Shown one piece after another: positions 16,221-24,337 of a DNA stretch of 35,957 bases. The stretch's first letter is position 1. Every line of letters starts with the position of its first letter. Origin of the DNA: Candidatus Nitrosopumilus sp. (lineage in GTDB: Archaea > Thermoproteota > Nitrososphaeria > Nitrososphaerales > Nitrosopumilaceae); the NCBI GenBank assembly GCA_008080815.1, contig VMDM01000022.1, positions 1 to 35,957 of the forward strand, in the 5' to 3' direction. Both the position numbers and the translations under genes were made by a program. Under the pieces are notes generated by a model. That model searched no databases and had not been told where the DNA came from. It was given only the letters and a program-made list of their open reading frames with translations.

Positions 16221-17099
16221 TTGTTAAATTATGATGCTCCACTTTACAGACCTCCATCTGAAGCACGATCATTAATCTTCCAAGTTACATTAGGTTGTTC
16301 ATTCAATGAATGCTCATTTTGTGATATGTATAGATCAAAGGAATATTCTGAAAGAAGTTGGGACGAGGTAAGAGCTGAAATTGATTTAATGTCAAAATAC
16401 ATGCCAGATACAAGAAGAGTTTTTTTAGCTGATGGAGATGCATTGAATCTTGATTCAGAATACATGATAAAGATTGTAAAATACATTAGAGAAAAATTCC
16501 AACATATTGAAAGAATTTCCTGTTATGCAATGCCAATGAACATTCTCAAAAAAACACCTGAAGAATTGAAAAAAATGAATGAAGCAGGTTTAGACATGTT
16601 TTACCTTGGAATAGAAAGTGGAAATGATATTGTTCTCAAAAAAGTTACTAAAGGTGCAATCGGTAAAACCATTATCAAAGCAGTGAACAAAGCAAAAGAT
16701 GCAGGATACATTATGTCATGTATGGTAATTTTGGGACTGGGAGGTAAAAAATACTCTAAAGAACACATTCAGGGTACTGCTGAAGTAATTAGTAGTTGTT
16801 CTCCCCATTATGTTGGTGCATTGACATTATATCTTGAAAATGGAATCAAACAAGAATTTTTGGACAAATATGAAGGAGAGTTTGTCAGAATAAATGATGA
16901 TGAATCACTACAGGAATTATATGATTTAATTAATCAAATAGATACAAAGAATGAAATAATTTTTAGAGCAAATCATGGTTCTAATGCATACACTATCAAA
17001 GGAACTTTTCCACAAGATAAACAGCAAATGCTAGAAAAAATTGACTGGATGAAAGAGCATCCTGAAATTATGCGTCCTCAAGGATTAAGAGGATTTTAA
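16221..17099 (+). CDS. Radical SAM protein
   Basis: A 292-residue radical SAM enzyme starting at TTG 16221. The cluster-binding cysteines are Cys26, Cys31 and Cys34 (CSFNECSFCDMY), a CX4CX2C spacing instead of the usual CX3CX2C. The SAM-contact segment VFLADGDAL and the YLGIESGNDIVLKKVTKG stretch place it in the Elp3/MiaB-like branch of radical SAM proteins. There is no additional iron-sulfur or cobalamin domain. The substrate is unknown. It is monocistronic, and its stop shares TTAA with the convergent secreted-protein gene. Confidence 0.85.
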   Translation: MLNYDAPLYRPPSEARSLIFQVTLGCSFNECSFCDMYRSKEYSERSWDEVRAEIDLMSKYMPDTRRVFLADGDALNLDSEYMIKIVKYIREKFQHIERISCYAMPMNILKKTPEELKKMNEAGLDMFYLGIESGNDIVLKKVTKGAIGKTIIKAVNKAKDAGYIMSCMVILGLGGKKYSKEHIQGTAEVISSCSPHYVGALTLYLENGIKQEFLDKYEGEFVRINDDESLQELYDLINQIDTKNEIIFRANHGSNAYTIKGTFPQDKQQMLEKIDWMKEHPEIMRPQGLRGF

Positions 17100-17542
17100 A
17101 TTAATTCATTATAATTCAAGTAAACTACTTTGAAGATTTTTACAGTATAACTTCCATTAAAAATTCTATCAATCTTTCCGTCTTCATGATTGAGTACACG
17201 AAATTGATATTCATAACTTCCATCCGGAAGAACATTTGTTTGTGCAAAATGTACAGCCTGTCCATCCTGGAAAATTTGTATTATTACAGGATAATTTGGA
17301 ACATGATTAGCAATTTTTCCTTCAATAAATCCCCATGGAAGTTGATTATCAATGGGTGCATGAAAGAACAAGGTTGTTTTTTCTAACTGCATTGATTTTC
17401 CCAACAAAACATAATCTGTTTGAGATTCATGTGTATGAGAATCAATTGTAATTTGGCCTAAATGAGGATGTGCAAATGCAGAATTTAATGGAATTAACAT
17501 TAATGATGCAAAAATAAAAATTCCTAAAATTTTAAAATTCAT
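17096..17542 (-). CDS. Secreted protein, uncharacterised
   Basis: A 148-residue protein with a clear signal peptide: basic start MNFK, hydrophobic core ILGIFIFASLMLIPL and a likely cut after NSAFA. The mature part begins with a His-rich segment (HPHLGQITIDSHTHES) that could bind metal, followed by an all-beta, immunoglobulin-like domain (GSYEYQFRV, GSYTVKIFKV). It has no C-terminal membrane helix, so it is probably released or surface-attached. No function is assigned. Confidence 0.75.
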   Translation of the reverse strand: MNFKILGIFIFASLMLIPLNSAFAHPHLGQITIDSHTHESQTDYVLLGKSMQLEKTTLFFHAPIDNQLPWGFIEGKIANHVPNYPVIIQIFQDGQAVHFAQTNVLPDGSYEYQFRVLNHEDGKIDRIFNGSYTVKIFKVVYLNYNELI

Positions 17543-17578
17543 GAATTCTCGTAAATATTCTATAATTTAAAAATTGGT

Positions 17579-17830
17579 TTACAAGTTATCAATTAGTGGT
17601 TTAAGATTTTCAGGTAGTTCAGGTAATTCAGTATGACTCTCATTATTTTCTAGTATTTCAGGACCAATTCTTCTAACCCTCTGAGTACCAATCAAGGTAT
17701 CGATATTTCTTTGAATATCTTTTTGACTAAGAATGGTACTCAATTTCTCAACAATAATTTGTTCATTTTCAAATTTTTTAATTCCATATTGAACTAGAAT
17801 TGTCTTTTCTTCGGAAGTAAATTCACTCAT
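17579..17830 (-). CDS. Small uncharacterised protein
   Basis: An 83-residue soluble protein of unknown function. Residues 1-60 look helical with a possible winged-helix-like pattern (EEKTILVQYGIKKFENEQIIVEKL, then a recognition-like helix and RVRRIG). The tail is acidic and Pro/Leu-rich (ELPELPENLKP). It lies just upstream of the secreted-protein gene on the same strand (36-base gap), so the two may share a transcript. Confidence 0.6.
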   Translation of the reverse strand: MSEFTSEEKTILVQYGIKKFENEQIIVEKLSTILSQKDIQRNIDTLIGTQRVRRIGPEILENNESHTELPELPENLKPLIDNL

Positions 17831-17875
17831 GAAATGTATTAAAAAAAAGGGCTAAAAAATCTTGGTATTTTATTT

Positions 17876-18400
17876 ATGTTAAAATATGATTATTTGTTAA
17901 TTGAGATATTGGTATCAAAGATTCAACTAATGAGAAATGTTCTTGGTATGAAAAGATACTATACCATAGCAATTTTGAGTGGCGGAGGATTAGGAATTTT
18001 GTATTATTTCCTTACAATGTCAATGCTTCCAACTCATTTCGAATATGAAGTTCAAATTGAACCATTCTATGTTTTATCATCAATTGCTTTAACTGCAATA
18101 ATTTCAGGTCTTGCAGGAATAAATTTCGCATTAATGGCATACAAAATTAAAAGAATGAAGATGATGAATTCTGTAAAATCAAATTCATCGGCAATTTTAG
18201 GTGGAGCATTTGCAGCATTTACACCAGGTTGTCCTGCATGTACTGCTCCACTAGCAGTAATTTTGAGCGCAATTGGAGGACTATCTTTGTTTCCGATGCA
18301 GGGATTAGAATTAAAATTCATTTCAGTCGGAGTTTTGATTTTTTCAATTTTTTGGATTCTTAGGGGATTACAAAGTAATAGTTGTTGTAAGATTGGTTAA
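17876..18400 (+). CDS. Membrane protein with TPGCPACTAPL motif
   Basis: A 174-residue membrane protein with about four hydrophobic segments. The third begins after GGAFAAFTPGCPACTAPLAVILSAIGG, and the C-terminus has a second cysteine pair (NSCCKIG). The FTP-plus-cysteine motif at the start of a helix followed by a small-residue helix resembles metal-handling membrane proteins of the MerF/MerT kind, but the similarity is only local. The start is uncertain; the internal ATGs at 17930 (Met19) and 17948 (Met25) are plausible alternatives. The stop overlaps the convergent gene in a shared TTAA. Confidence 0.65.
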   Translation: MLKYDYLLIEILVSKIQLMRNVLGMKRYYTIAILSGGGLGILYYFLTMSMLPTHFEYEVQIEPFYVLSSIALTAIISGLAGINFALMAYKIKRMKMMNSVKSNSSAILGGAFAAFTPGCPACTAPLAVILSAIGGLSLFPMQGLELKFISVGVLIFSIFWILRGLQSNSCCKIG

Positions 18401-18762
18401 CTAGATTTATTTTCATAGTAAAGTCGAATTACATCATCAACAGTTTTTTTTGTTTGTACTTCTTTTTCTGTACTTACTAAAAGTAAATCATCATCACCAA
18501 GGTAAAATGAAAATCTTTTGACTTGTTCAAATTCTGCCATTGTGTAAATTGTTTTTCCAAGCCATTTTGCCATCTCTTTTCTTTGTTTCCAATCAAGCAC
18601 TGAAAGTGTTACCAGTTCCTTCTCTTGTCTGTCAGTCAACAGATTCTGTAATCCAGGTCGCATTCCACCAGCAACTCTTTCAGACCATTGATCATACACA
18701 GTCGCAAATCTGATTTTATCATCTGAATCTAAAATATCACGGCAGAATTTCTCATAATCCAT
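18397..18762 (-). CDS. Uncharacterised soluble protein
   Basis: A longer reading frame would begin at 18807, but that start lies inside the tRNA-Val gene. I therefore place the start at the ATG at 18762, giving 121 residues beginning MDYEKFCRD. An AT-rich TATA-like stretch lies about 25 bases upstream of that ATG, which fits a leaderless message. The protein is charged and mixed helical (QWSERVAGGMRPGLQNLLTD, then DDVIRLYYENKSS). Cys7 is the only cysteine. No family is recognised. Confidence 0.7.
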   Translation of the reverse strand: MDYEKFCRDILDSDDKIRFATVYDQWSERVAGGMRPGLQNLLTDRQEKELVTLSVLDWKQRKEMAKWLGKTIYTMAEFEQVKRFSFYLGDDDLLLVSTEKEVQTKKTVDDVIRLYYENKSS

Positions 18763-18798
18763 GATATTCGTTGTTCTAGTAATAATTAAAGTAGAATA

Positions 18799-18873
18799 TG
18801 GGCCCACTGGGATTTGAACCCAGGATTTTCGCCGTGTAAGGGCGACGTCATAACCGAGCTAGACCATGAGCCC
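18799..18873 (-). tRNA. tRNA-Val (UAC anticodon)
   Basis: On the minus strand the acceptor GGGCTCA pairs with TGGGCCC (one G-U pair). The anticodon stem TCGCC/GGCGA holds loop CTTACAC with anticodon TAC, reading GUA valine codons. The T arm has GGTTCAAATCC. The discriminator is A and CCA is not encoded. Length is 75 bases. Confidence 0.96.
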
Positions 18874-18951
18874 AGAAAACAACGTTGTTAAAATCCATTT
18901 AAACTTTCACAAGTAAAAAAAATTGAAATTTGATTAAGAAATTGGAAATCT

Positions 18952-19971
18952 ATGCATGAAATTGATATTTTTTCAAGTCCAATTGGTTTGGGTCATGTAA
19001 CACGAGATATTGCAGTTGTAGATGAATTCCATAATATGAATTCAAAATTCATCACTGGTGCTGGTGCATCTAAAATTCTTGAAAAATTAAAAATGAAAGT
19101 AGAAAATGTCTACAATCCTCCAGAATTTAATGTAGAGGCAGGAGAATTAAAAAATTCTGCAAAATGGTTATGGAGATATTATCAATATTATAAAGAATGT
19201 AAAGAGATTTCAAAAAAAATTATTGATGAGGACAAACCTGAACTGATTATATCTGATGAAGATTTTGCATCTCTTTCAGTTGCTCAACAAAATAAAATTA
19301 CAAATGTGCTAATTACAGACATCTTGGAGACAAAATTCACATCAGGTTTTTCATCAATCATTGAAAAAAAGATGAATAAATCAATGAAAAATATGATTGA
19401 AAAATCTGATTTAGTAATTATTCCTGAAAATGGAGATAATGATGGAAATATTATAAGAACAGGTCCAATTGTCAGACAAACTAAATTCTCAAGAGAACAA
19501 TTAAGAGAGAAATTTTTCTTTGACAAAAAAACTGTTCTAATTGCAATAGGAGGAACAAGTGCGGGAGAATTTTTAATTGATAGGGCTATCAAAGAAATAG
19601 GAAAAATTAATCAGGATATAGAGGTCTGTGTGGTAGCAGGTCCAGCGTTAGAAAAGAAATTTGAAAATATTAAAAATTTGGGTTTTGTTGAAAATCTTCA
19701 CGAGTATATTTTTGCTTCAGATGTTCTAATTTCATTGGCTGGAAAATCAACTATAGATGAAGCAAAATGCTATGGTACTCCATCAATCTTTATTCCCATA
19801 AAAGATCATTTTGAACAGGAGGATAATGCCAAACAAGAAGGCTTTGTTTTTGAGGACATTAACAGATTAAATGAATTGATTTTAGAGAAATTAGAAGATA
19901 AGCGAAATGCTAGAAAAACTGATGGAGCAAAAATTGCCGCCTCAAATATTGAAAAATTAATCAAAGCTTAA
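18952..19971 (+). CDS. Glycosyltransferase of the MurG/GT28-like type
   Basis: A 339-residue GT-B fold protein. The N-terminal GLGHVTRD (13-20) and the C-terminal donor-binding part, with IAIGGTSAGEFL, GFVENLHEYIFASDVLISLAGKSTIDEA and YGTPSIFIP, match the MJ1255-like archaeal branch of GT28 enzymes that use nucleotide sugars. The acceptor is unknown; lipid or surface glycan is likely. No membrane helix is present. It is followed 30 bases later by aspartate kinase in the same direction. Confidence 0.82.
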   Translation: MHEIDIFSSPIGLGHVTRDIAVVDEFHNMNSKFITGAGASKILEKLKMKVENVYNPPEFNVEAGELKNSAKWLWRYYQYYKECKEISKKIIDEDKPELIISDEDFASLSVAQQNKITNVLITDILETKFTSGFSSIIEKKMNKSMKNMIEKSDLVIIPENGDNDGNIIRTGPIVRQTKFSREQLREKFFFDKKTVLIAIGGTSAGEFLIDRAIKEIGKINQDIEVCVVAGPALEKKFENIKNLGFVENLHEYIFASDVLISLAGKSTIDEAKCYGTPSIFIPIKDHFEQEDNAKQEGFVFEDINRLNELILEKLEDKRNARKTDGAKIAASNIEKLIKA

Positions 19972-20001
19972 TAGATAACTAATAATTTTTTCATAGTTAA
20001 T

Positions 20002-21417
20002 ATGGAAAAATTGGTAGTTGCAAAATTTGGAGGAAGTGCAATAGGTCCAGATGGAATTTTTATTCCAAAAATTATTGAACGAATAAACTTGTTAAAGAAT
20101 GAATCAAAAATTGTAGCAGTTTTTTCAGCTCCACTAACAATAGATAATGGAAAAAAACGTTCTTTGACAGATTTAGTTTTAGAAATTGGAAAAAATGCAG
20201 AAAATGGGCAGAAACCAAATTTTGATAAATTATTTGCAACATATGAAAGAATTTTAGATTTTGTTGAATCTGAAATGAAAAATGAATGTAAAAATATTAT
20301 TGATGACTATCTTAAAAGAGCCCTAGAATCACTAAACGAGGCATTTGAAAAAAGAACTTTTGCAGATGAAATTCGCTCAAAAGCTCTTGCTTTTTCAGGA
20401 GAAATTCTGATGGCACAAGTTATGAAATTTGTTTTATCAAGTTCCAAAATCACAGCATCAAGTATAGAATTTGAAGATTGGCCAATTATTACAGACAACA
20501 ATATTGAATCAACAAATTTTCTTCCTTCAGAATCAAAAAAGAGATTTTCCAAGATGAATGAATTAACACAAAATTCACAAGTTGTTACAATTGGAGGATT
20601 CATTGGAAAGACCATTGATGGTATTTTAACTACATATGAGCGAGGAGGTTCAGATAGGACAGCTGCCGATTTAGGAATATTATTTCATAAAGATTATGAA
20701 ACAAGTATAGATTTTGAAAAGGATAGTGCAGTGGTATCAGCAGATCCAAAAATTGTAGACACGGGATTGAGAGAAGTTTTAGAATTATCATATAATGAAG
20801 CAAGATTAGCTGGAATGTTTGGAATGAAAATTCTAGATCCAATTGCAATTAAAGAAATTGTTGAAAATGGAGTAGATATGCCAATACAAGTAACAAATAT
20901 GTCCAAACCGAATGATCGCACTCTAATAAAGAGAAATTTAGATGAACAGAAAGGTCACCCAATAAAGATTGTAACTGGAAAAGACAATTGTGCAATTTTT
21001 AGAATTGAAAATCAATCAGTTCAGAAATTGCTTAACTCTCTTGAAAAAGATAAACGTTATAGTGAATTTGTAATTTTATCTCCATTCACAAAAGATGGAA
21101 TTGAATTTTCTAGAATTTTATTTTTAGATTCAGAATATGTAAAAAGAAATGAGAAATATCTTTTATCATTTGATCCTCTTGCCACAATTACATACAATCG
21201 TGGAGTCATAACATTAATTGGTGATGAGATGTGGAGAGTTCAACAAGTAGCTTCTAGAACTAGTGCAAAAATCGGCGATACTGGAATAAACATTCTCAAC
21301 ATGGACGCACAAGAAGAAACATCTAGAATCATTATTGTTGTAGAGGATTCAAATGACAATATCAAAAAAGCAATTGCAGCAATTCACAGTGAAATCTCTG
21401 AAATTAATTTTGTTTAG
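20002..21417 (+). CDS. Aspartate kinase
   Basis: Phosphorylates aspartate in the first step toward lysine, threonine and methionine. The 471-residue protein has the amino-acid-kinase N-terminus KFGGSA (8-13), the FSGEILMAQ segment, the YERGGSDRTAADLG nucleotide-binding loop, and a C-terminal pair of ACT domains (VITLIGDEMWR, INILNMDAQEETSRIIIVV) used for feedback control. It may share a transcript with the glycosyltransferase upstream. A GC-rich segment that looks like a structured RNA follows immediately. Confidence 0.94.
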   Translation: MEKLVVAKFGGSAIGPDGIFIPKIIERINLLKNESKIVAVFSAPLTIDNGKKRSLTDLVLEIGKNAENGQKPNFDKLFATYERILDFVESEMKNECKNIIDDYLKRALESLNEAFEKRTFADEIRSKALAFSGEILMAQVMKFVLSSSKITASSIEFEDWPIITDNNIESTNFLPSESKKRFSKMNELTQNSQVVTIGGFIGKTIDGILTTYERGGSDRTAADLGILFHKDYETSIDFEKDSAVVSADPKIVDTGLREVLELSYNEARLAGMFGMKILDPIAIKEIVENGVDMPIQVTNMSKPNDRTLIKRNLDEQKGHPIKIVTGKDNCAIFRIENQSVQKLLNSLEKDKRYSEFVILSPFTKDGIEFSRILFLDSEYVKRNEKYLLSFDPLATITYNRGVITLIGDEMWRVQQVASRTSAKIGDTGINILNMDAQEETSRIIIVVEDSNDNIKKAIAAIHSEISEINFV

Positions 21418-21423
21418 TTAAAG

Positions 21424-21503
21424 TAGGCGCACAAGGTTTTCACTTGTCACGCCCTCAAGGGTTTGTTCTTGGACCTTTATCATGACTTAGTCCGGCGTTA
21501 CCC
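21424..21503 (-). ncRNA. Candidate structured non-coding RNA
   Basis: The 142 bases between aspartate kinase and the small membrane gene contain about 80 bases much richer in G and C than the genome. Hairpins are visible: GGCG...CGCC extended by ACAAG/CTTGT (21426-21453), CAAG/CTTG (21456-21471), and GGAC/GTCC (21471-21493), with a second GGCG at 21494-21497 that could compete for CGCC. On the minus strand a TATA-like TAATATAATTAA lies about 20-25 bases upstream of the structured part, so I favour that strand, but the plus strand is not excluded. No ORF, tRNA or C/D box pattern fits. Confidence 0.4.
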
Positions 21504-21546
21504 TAAACACGCGTTAATTATATTACTAATTTCTACTATTTAGAGC

Positions 21547-21562
21547 TGATCTATATAGATCA
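21547..21562. repeat. 16-bp perfect palindrome
   Basis: TGATCTATATAGATCA reads the same on both strands and includes the stop codon of the small membrane protein gene (21560-21562). It lies just upstream of the TATA-like element proposed for the minus-strand RNA. It may be a regulator site or a terminator hairpin. Confidence 0.5.
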
Positions 21563-21772
21563 AAAAGTACTACGCTCAGCGATATACCATAGAACAATTC
21601 CAACTCCAATTACACCATACCATTTGAAATTTTTCTTATTTGTGAAAATAATTGGTGAGCCTAACTGCTCATCACCGTAGAGTGTCTGCTTGATTTTTCT
21701 CATTTCAAAAGCTTGACCAATTAATCCAATTACTAAAAGTGCAATAGCTGCAAATCCAAGTGTCCATTCCAT
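21560..21772 (-). CDS. Small membrane protein, two helices
   Basis: A 70-residue protein with two membrane segments (about 4-22, LGFAAIALLVIGLIGQAF, and 51-66, WYGVIGVGIVLWYIAE), joined by a charged loop with the segment TLYGDEQLGSPIIF. No family is recognised. It is divergent from the branched-chain aminotransferase gene, 77 bases away. Confidence 0.65.
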   Translation of the reverse strand: MEWTLGFAAIALLVIGLIGQAFEMRKIKQTLYGDEQLGSPIIFTNKKNFKWYGVIGVGIVLWYIAERSTF

Positions 21773-21849
21773 GAAATACTATATGCATTACAGGATATTT
21801 AGTTTACAAAAGATAATTCTTTAAATTAGCATGATTTTTTTAAAATCCT

Positions 21850-22764
21850 ATGAAAGAAGTAGGTAAAATTTGGATGAATGGAAAATTGGTTCCTTTCAAA
21901 GATGCCAAAGTTCATGTTTTAACTCATGCCTTACATTATTCAACTTCAATTTTTGAAGGAATTAGATGTTACAATACACCAAATGGTTCAGCAATTTTTA
22001 GATTACCAGAACATGTTGATAGATTTTTCAAATCGGCAAAATTGTATTCAATGAAAATGCAATTCACCAAGAAACAAATTTCTGAAGGAATAATCAAAAC
22101 TGTAAAAACTAGTGGTCTCAAAGAATGTTACATTAGACCTCTAGCCTATTACGGATATGGTACAATGGGATTAACACCAACTGCAAATAAAGTGGATGCA
22201 TCTATTGCATGTTGGGAATGGAAGATGGGAGAATCAAAGGCTGGCAAGTTTTCTGGAGCAAAGTGTAAAGTTTCAAGTTGGATTAAAATTGATTCTAGAT
22301 CTCAACCAACACAAGCTAAAGCTGCATCAAATTATGCAAATGCTGCATTAGCTAGAATGGAAGCATTAGAAAATGGATATGATGAAGCAATTATGCTCAA
22401 TTGGAAAGGAAAAATTGCAGAGGGAAGCGCTGAAAATATTTTTGTTGTTAAAGATGATATAATTTACACTCCACCACTATCTGCTGGAGGATTGGAAGGA
22501 ATTACAAGAGATAGTATTATTCAACTCATAGAACAAAATGGTGGATTTGTAATTGAAAGTGATCTTGAACGTGATGATCTCTATGCAGCAGATGAAATTT
22601 TCATGACAGGAACAGCCGCAGAAGTAAAATCAGTCACACAGGTCGATAAAGTAATTGTAGGAAATGGAAAGATGGGTCCAATTACAAAAGCATTACAAAA
22701 ATCATTTTCAGATGTTGTGATGGGTAAAGATGAGAGATTTTTACCATGGTTGACATACATCTGA
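21850..22764 (+). CDS. ilvE: Branched-chain amino acid aminotransferase
   Basis: A class IV PLP aminotransferase of 304 residues that makes leucine, isoleucine and valine from their keto acids. Landmarks are HYSTSIFEGIR near the start, the PLP lysine Lys157 in TQAKAASNYAN, and the phosphate-binding GLEGITRDSI region. The family also includes 4-amino-4-deoxychorismate lyase and D-alanine aminotransferase, but the IWMNG start and EGIRCY context fit IlvE best. It reads in the same direction as the small cysteine-rich gene at 22804. Confidence 0.92.
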   Translation: MKEVGKIWMNGKLVPFKDAKVHVLTHALHYSTSIFEGIRCYNTPNGSAIFRLPEHVDRFFKSAKLYSMKMQFTKKQISEGIIKTVKTSGLKECYIRPLAYYGYGTMGLTPTANKVDASIACWEWKMGESKAGKFSGAKCKVSSWIKIDSRSQPTQAKAASNYANAALARMEALENGYDEAIMLNWKGKIAEGSAENIFVVKDDIIYTPPLSAGGLEGITRDSIIQLIEQNGGFVIESDLERDDLYAADEIFMTGTAAEVKSVTQVDKVIVGNGKMGPITKALQKSFSDVVMGKDERFLPWLTYI

Positions 22765-22803
22765 TATCACGAAGTTTTTTACAGGCTTGAAAATACAAAC
22801 TAC

Positions 22804-22965
22804 ATGGAATCATGCTCCACAGGTGGTACACATGAAATTTGTTGGTTCTGTAGAAAAGGCAGACATGAGGATTGTATGAAACAAATTCCTACTCAAGGAA
22901 AATCTGAAGGTCCACATGATTGCACATTTGATACAAAACTAGTTCCATGCAAATGTAGCCACTAG
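22804..22965 (+). CDS. Small cysteine-rich protein
   Basis: A 53-residue ORF, short enough to be overlooked. It has seven cysteines (4, 13, 16, 24, 40, 49, 51) and four histidines. The core CWFCRKGRHEDC and the ending CKCSH look like a compact zinc site. The frame is open from the first ATG after the aminotransferase to TAG, and the density of Cys/His is far above chance for this base composition. No family is recognised. It lies 39 bases after ilvE and may be co-transcribed. Confidence 0.7.
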   Translation: MESCSTGGTHEICWFCRKGRHEDCMKQIPTQGKSEGPHDCTFDTKLVPCKCSH

Positions 22966-23002
22966 TGATACTCACAAATACCGCAAATTTTTAAAAAATA
23001 TA

Positions 23003-23557
23003 ATGAATGATGAAAATTTTTGGAAAAAATATGCTGAAGAAAATGAATCAAGATACAATCCAGAATTTGCAAAATATGTTAAAGATTTAGTAATTTCTCT
23101 TAGATGCACAAGTGTTCTTGAGATTGGTTGTGGAACAGGAATAGATTTACGACTATTTCCAGATGATTTTGTCACAAATGGGGTAGATATTACACAATAT
23201 GCATTAGATATTGCTTCTCAGAAACAACCTAGTGCAGTTTTCAAATTAGGAGATATTACACAATTGCCTTTTGATGATAATTCAATTGATTTTGTCTTTA
23301 CTCATGGATTGTTGAACTATCTAGATGATGAAACTTTGGTAAAAGGAGTTTCTGAAATGTATAGAGTATCATCAAAATACATAATGAATTGTGAAAAATT
23401 TAGTGAATCAGAAGAATCTATTGATGAGCATCACAAATATCGTAACATGAAAAAATATTGGCGAAGCTACAATGTCATGCCAATCAGTGATGTAGATATG
23501 CATGAAGACATTGAACCTGATAAACCTAGATTTACCTTGATTAGAAAAATGAAATAA
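23003..23557 (+). CDS. Class I SAM-dependent methyltransferase
   Basis: A 184-residue Rossmann methyltransferase. Motif I VLEIGCGTGIDLRL (38-51) binds S-adenosylmethionine, the acidic loop NGVDITQYALDIA follows, and motif IV is near SIDFVFTHGLLNYLDD. The C-terminal part (EHHKYRNMKKYW) is family-specific and may bind the substrate, which is unknown. Small molecules and lipids are equally possible. It sits between the cysteine-rich small gene and tRNA-Lys. Confidence 0.87.
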   Translation: MNDENFWKKYAEENESRYNPEFAKYVKDLVISLRCTSVLEIGCGTGIDLRLFPDDFVTNGVDITQYALDIASQKQPSAVFKLGDITQLPFDDNSIDFVFTHGLLNYLDDETLVKGVSEMYRVSSKYIMNCEKFSESEESIDEHHKYRNMKKYWRSYNVMPISDVDMHEDIEPDKPRFTLIRKMK

Positions 23558-23559
23558 AG

Positions 23560-23633
23560 CGGGTCTAGAGGGATTCGAACCCTCGACAGCAGGATTAAGA
23601 GTCCTGTGCGCTACCTGGCTGCGCTATAGACCC
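23560..23633 (-). tRNA. tRNA-Lys (CUU anticodon)
   Basis: On the minus strand the acceptor GGGTCTA pairs perfectly with TAGACCC. The anticodon stem CAGGA/TCCTG holds CTCTTAA with anticodon CTT, reading AAG. The T arm GAGGG-TTCGAAT-CCCTC is canonical. The discriminator is G and CCA is not encoded. Length is 74 bases. Confidence 0.96.
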
Positions 23634-23691
23634 ACCAAAAAAAATATGCGCAGTGTCGTTATTAATCTTAAGTATGAAAAGAAACTAAAAT

Positions 23692-24294
23692 TTAGTTTTG
23701 AGTTTTTGCTTCAATCTCATTGTACTTTTCAAGAATTGCTGTTAGTACTGTTGAGACTGGAACATCATTCATCTTTTTCTTTTCGGAAAGTAATTTTTGA
23801 TATGCCTCTAGTGTGATGTATACTGGAATTGAACCGTTGCCTTCCAAAAGACCTCTAACATTGTATAGAGCAGTTTCCATTCCTCTTTCAGCAGATTTTG
23901 CAAATTTTGCTTTATCCATAATGGCACCTAATGGACCAAATGGCATCTCATAATCAACTGACATTGTTACTCTTGTGAGATTATTTCCTAATGATTTGAA
24001 TTCATTAGTGATAGACCATTTTTTGAATGGACCTTCAATTTGTTTTGCTGAAATTTTTTCATTTCTGATAAATTCAGTTGTCTCACAATCCCACTCTAAG
24101 CGCTTTCCGCTAAAGTCACCGATAATTCTAAAGGTTGTACCTACACCCATGCCTTCTTTGATATCCATTGGAATGACAGTCATTCCTACTGAATCGTTCT
24201 TAATTTGGTCAGAGACGTGTTCAGGTCTTGCAAAATAAGTGAAGACATTCTCTACAGGTGTTTTAATATCGATTGATTTTGTAACGAGGGTCAA
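23692..24294 (-). CDS. SRPBCC-domain protein with ribbon-helix-helix-like C-terminus
   Basis: A 200-residue protein. Residues 1-150 form an SRPBCC/START-type lipid- or ligand-binding fold (SIDIKTPVENVFTYFARPEH, a long final helix FAKSAERGMETALYNVRGLLE). Residues 155-193 (IPVYITLEAYQKLLSEKKK, then VPVSTVLTAILEKY) have the strand-helix-turn-helix pattern of CopG-like ribbon-helix-helix proteins. The combination suggests a ligand-responsive DNA-binding protein, an inference. A 12-bp palindrome lies 43 bases upstream of its ATG. Confidence 0.75.
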   Translation of the reverse strand: MTLVTKSIDIKTPVENVFTYFARPEHVSDQIKNDSVGMTVIPMDIKEGMGVGTTFRIIGDFSGKRLEWDCETTEFIRNEKISAKQIEGPFKKWSITNEFKSLGNNLTRVTMSVDYEMPFGPLGAIMDKAKFAKSAERGMETALYNVRGLLEGNGSIPVYITLEAYQKLLSEKKKMNDVPVSTVLTAILEKYNEIEAKTQN

Positions 24295-24337
24295 CGAAAT
24301 TTGTCTTCCCGATTTCCATTTAAAGGTTTTGAAGAAT

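Noticed and set aside
18763-18807. Upstream start for the 121-residue protein
   Set aside because: It lies inside tRNA-Val; the ATG at 18762 has a TATA-like element at a suitable distance.
21424-21503. C/D box guide RNA
   Set aside because: A TGATA-like box is present but no CTGA D box is found at the expected spacing on either strand.
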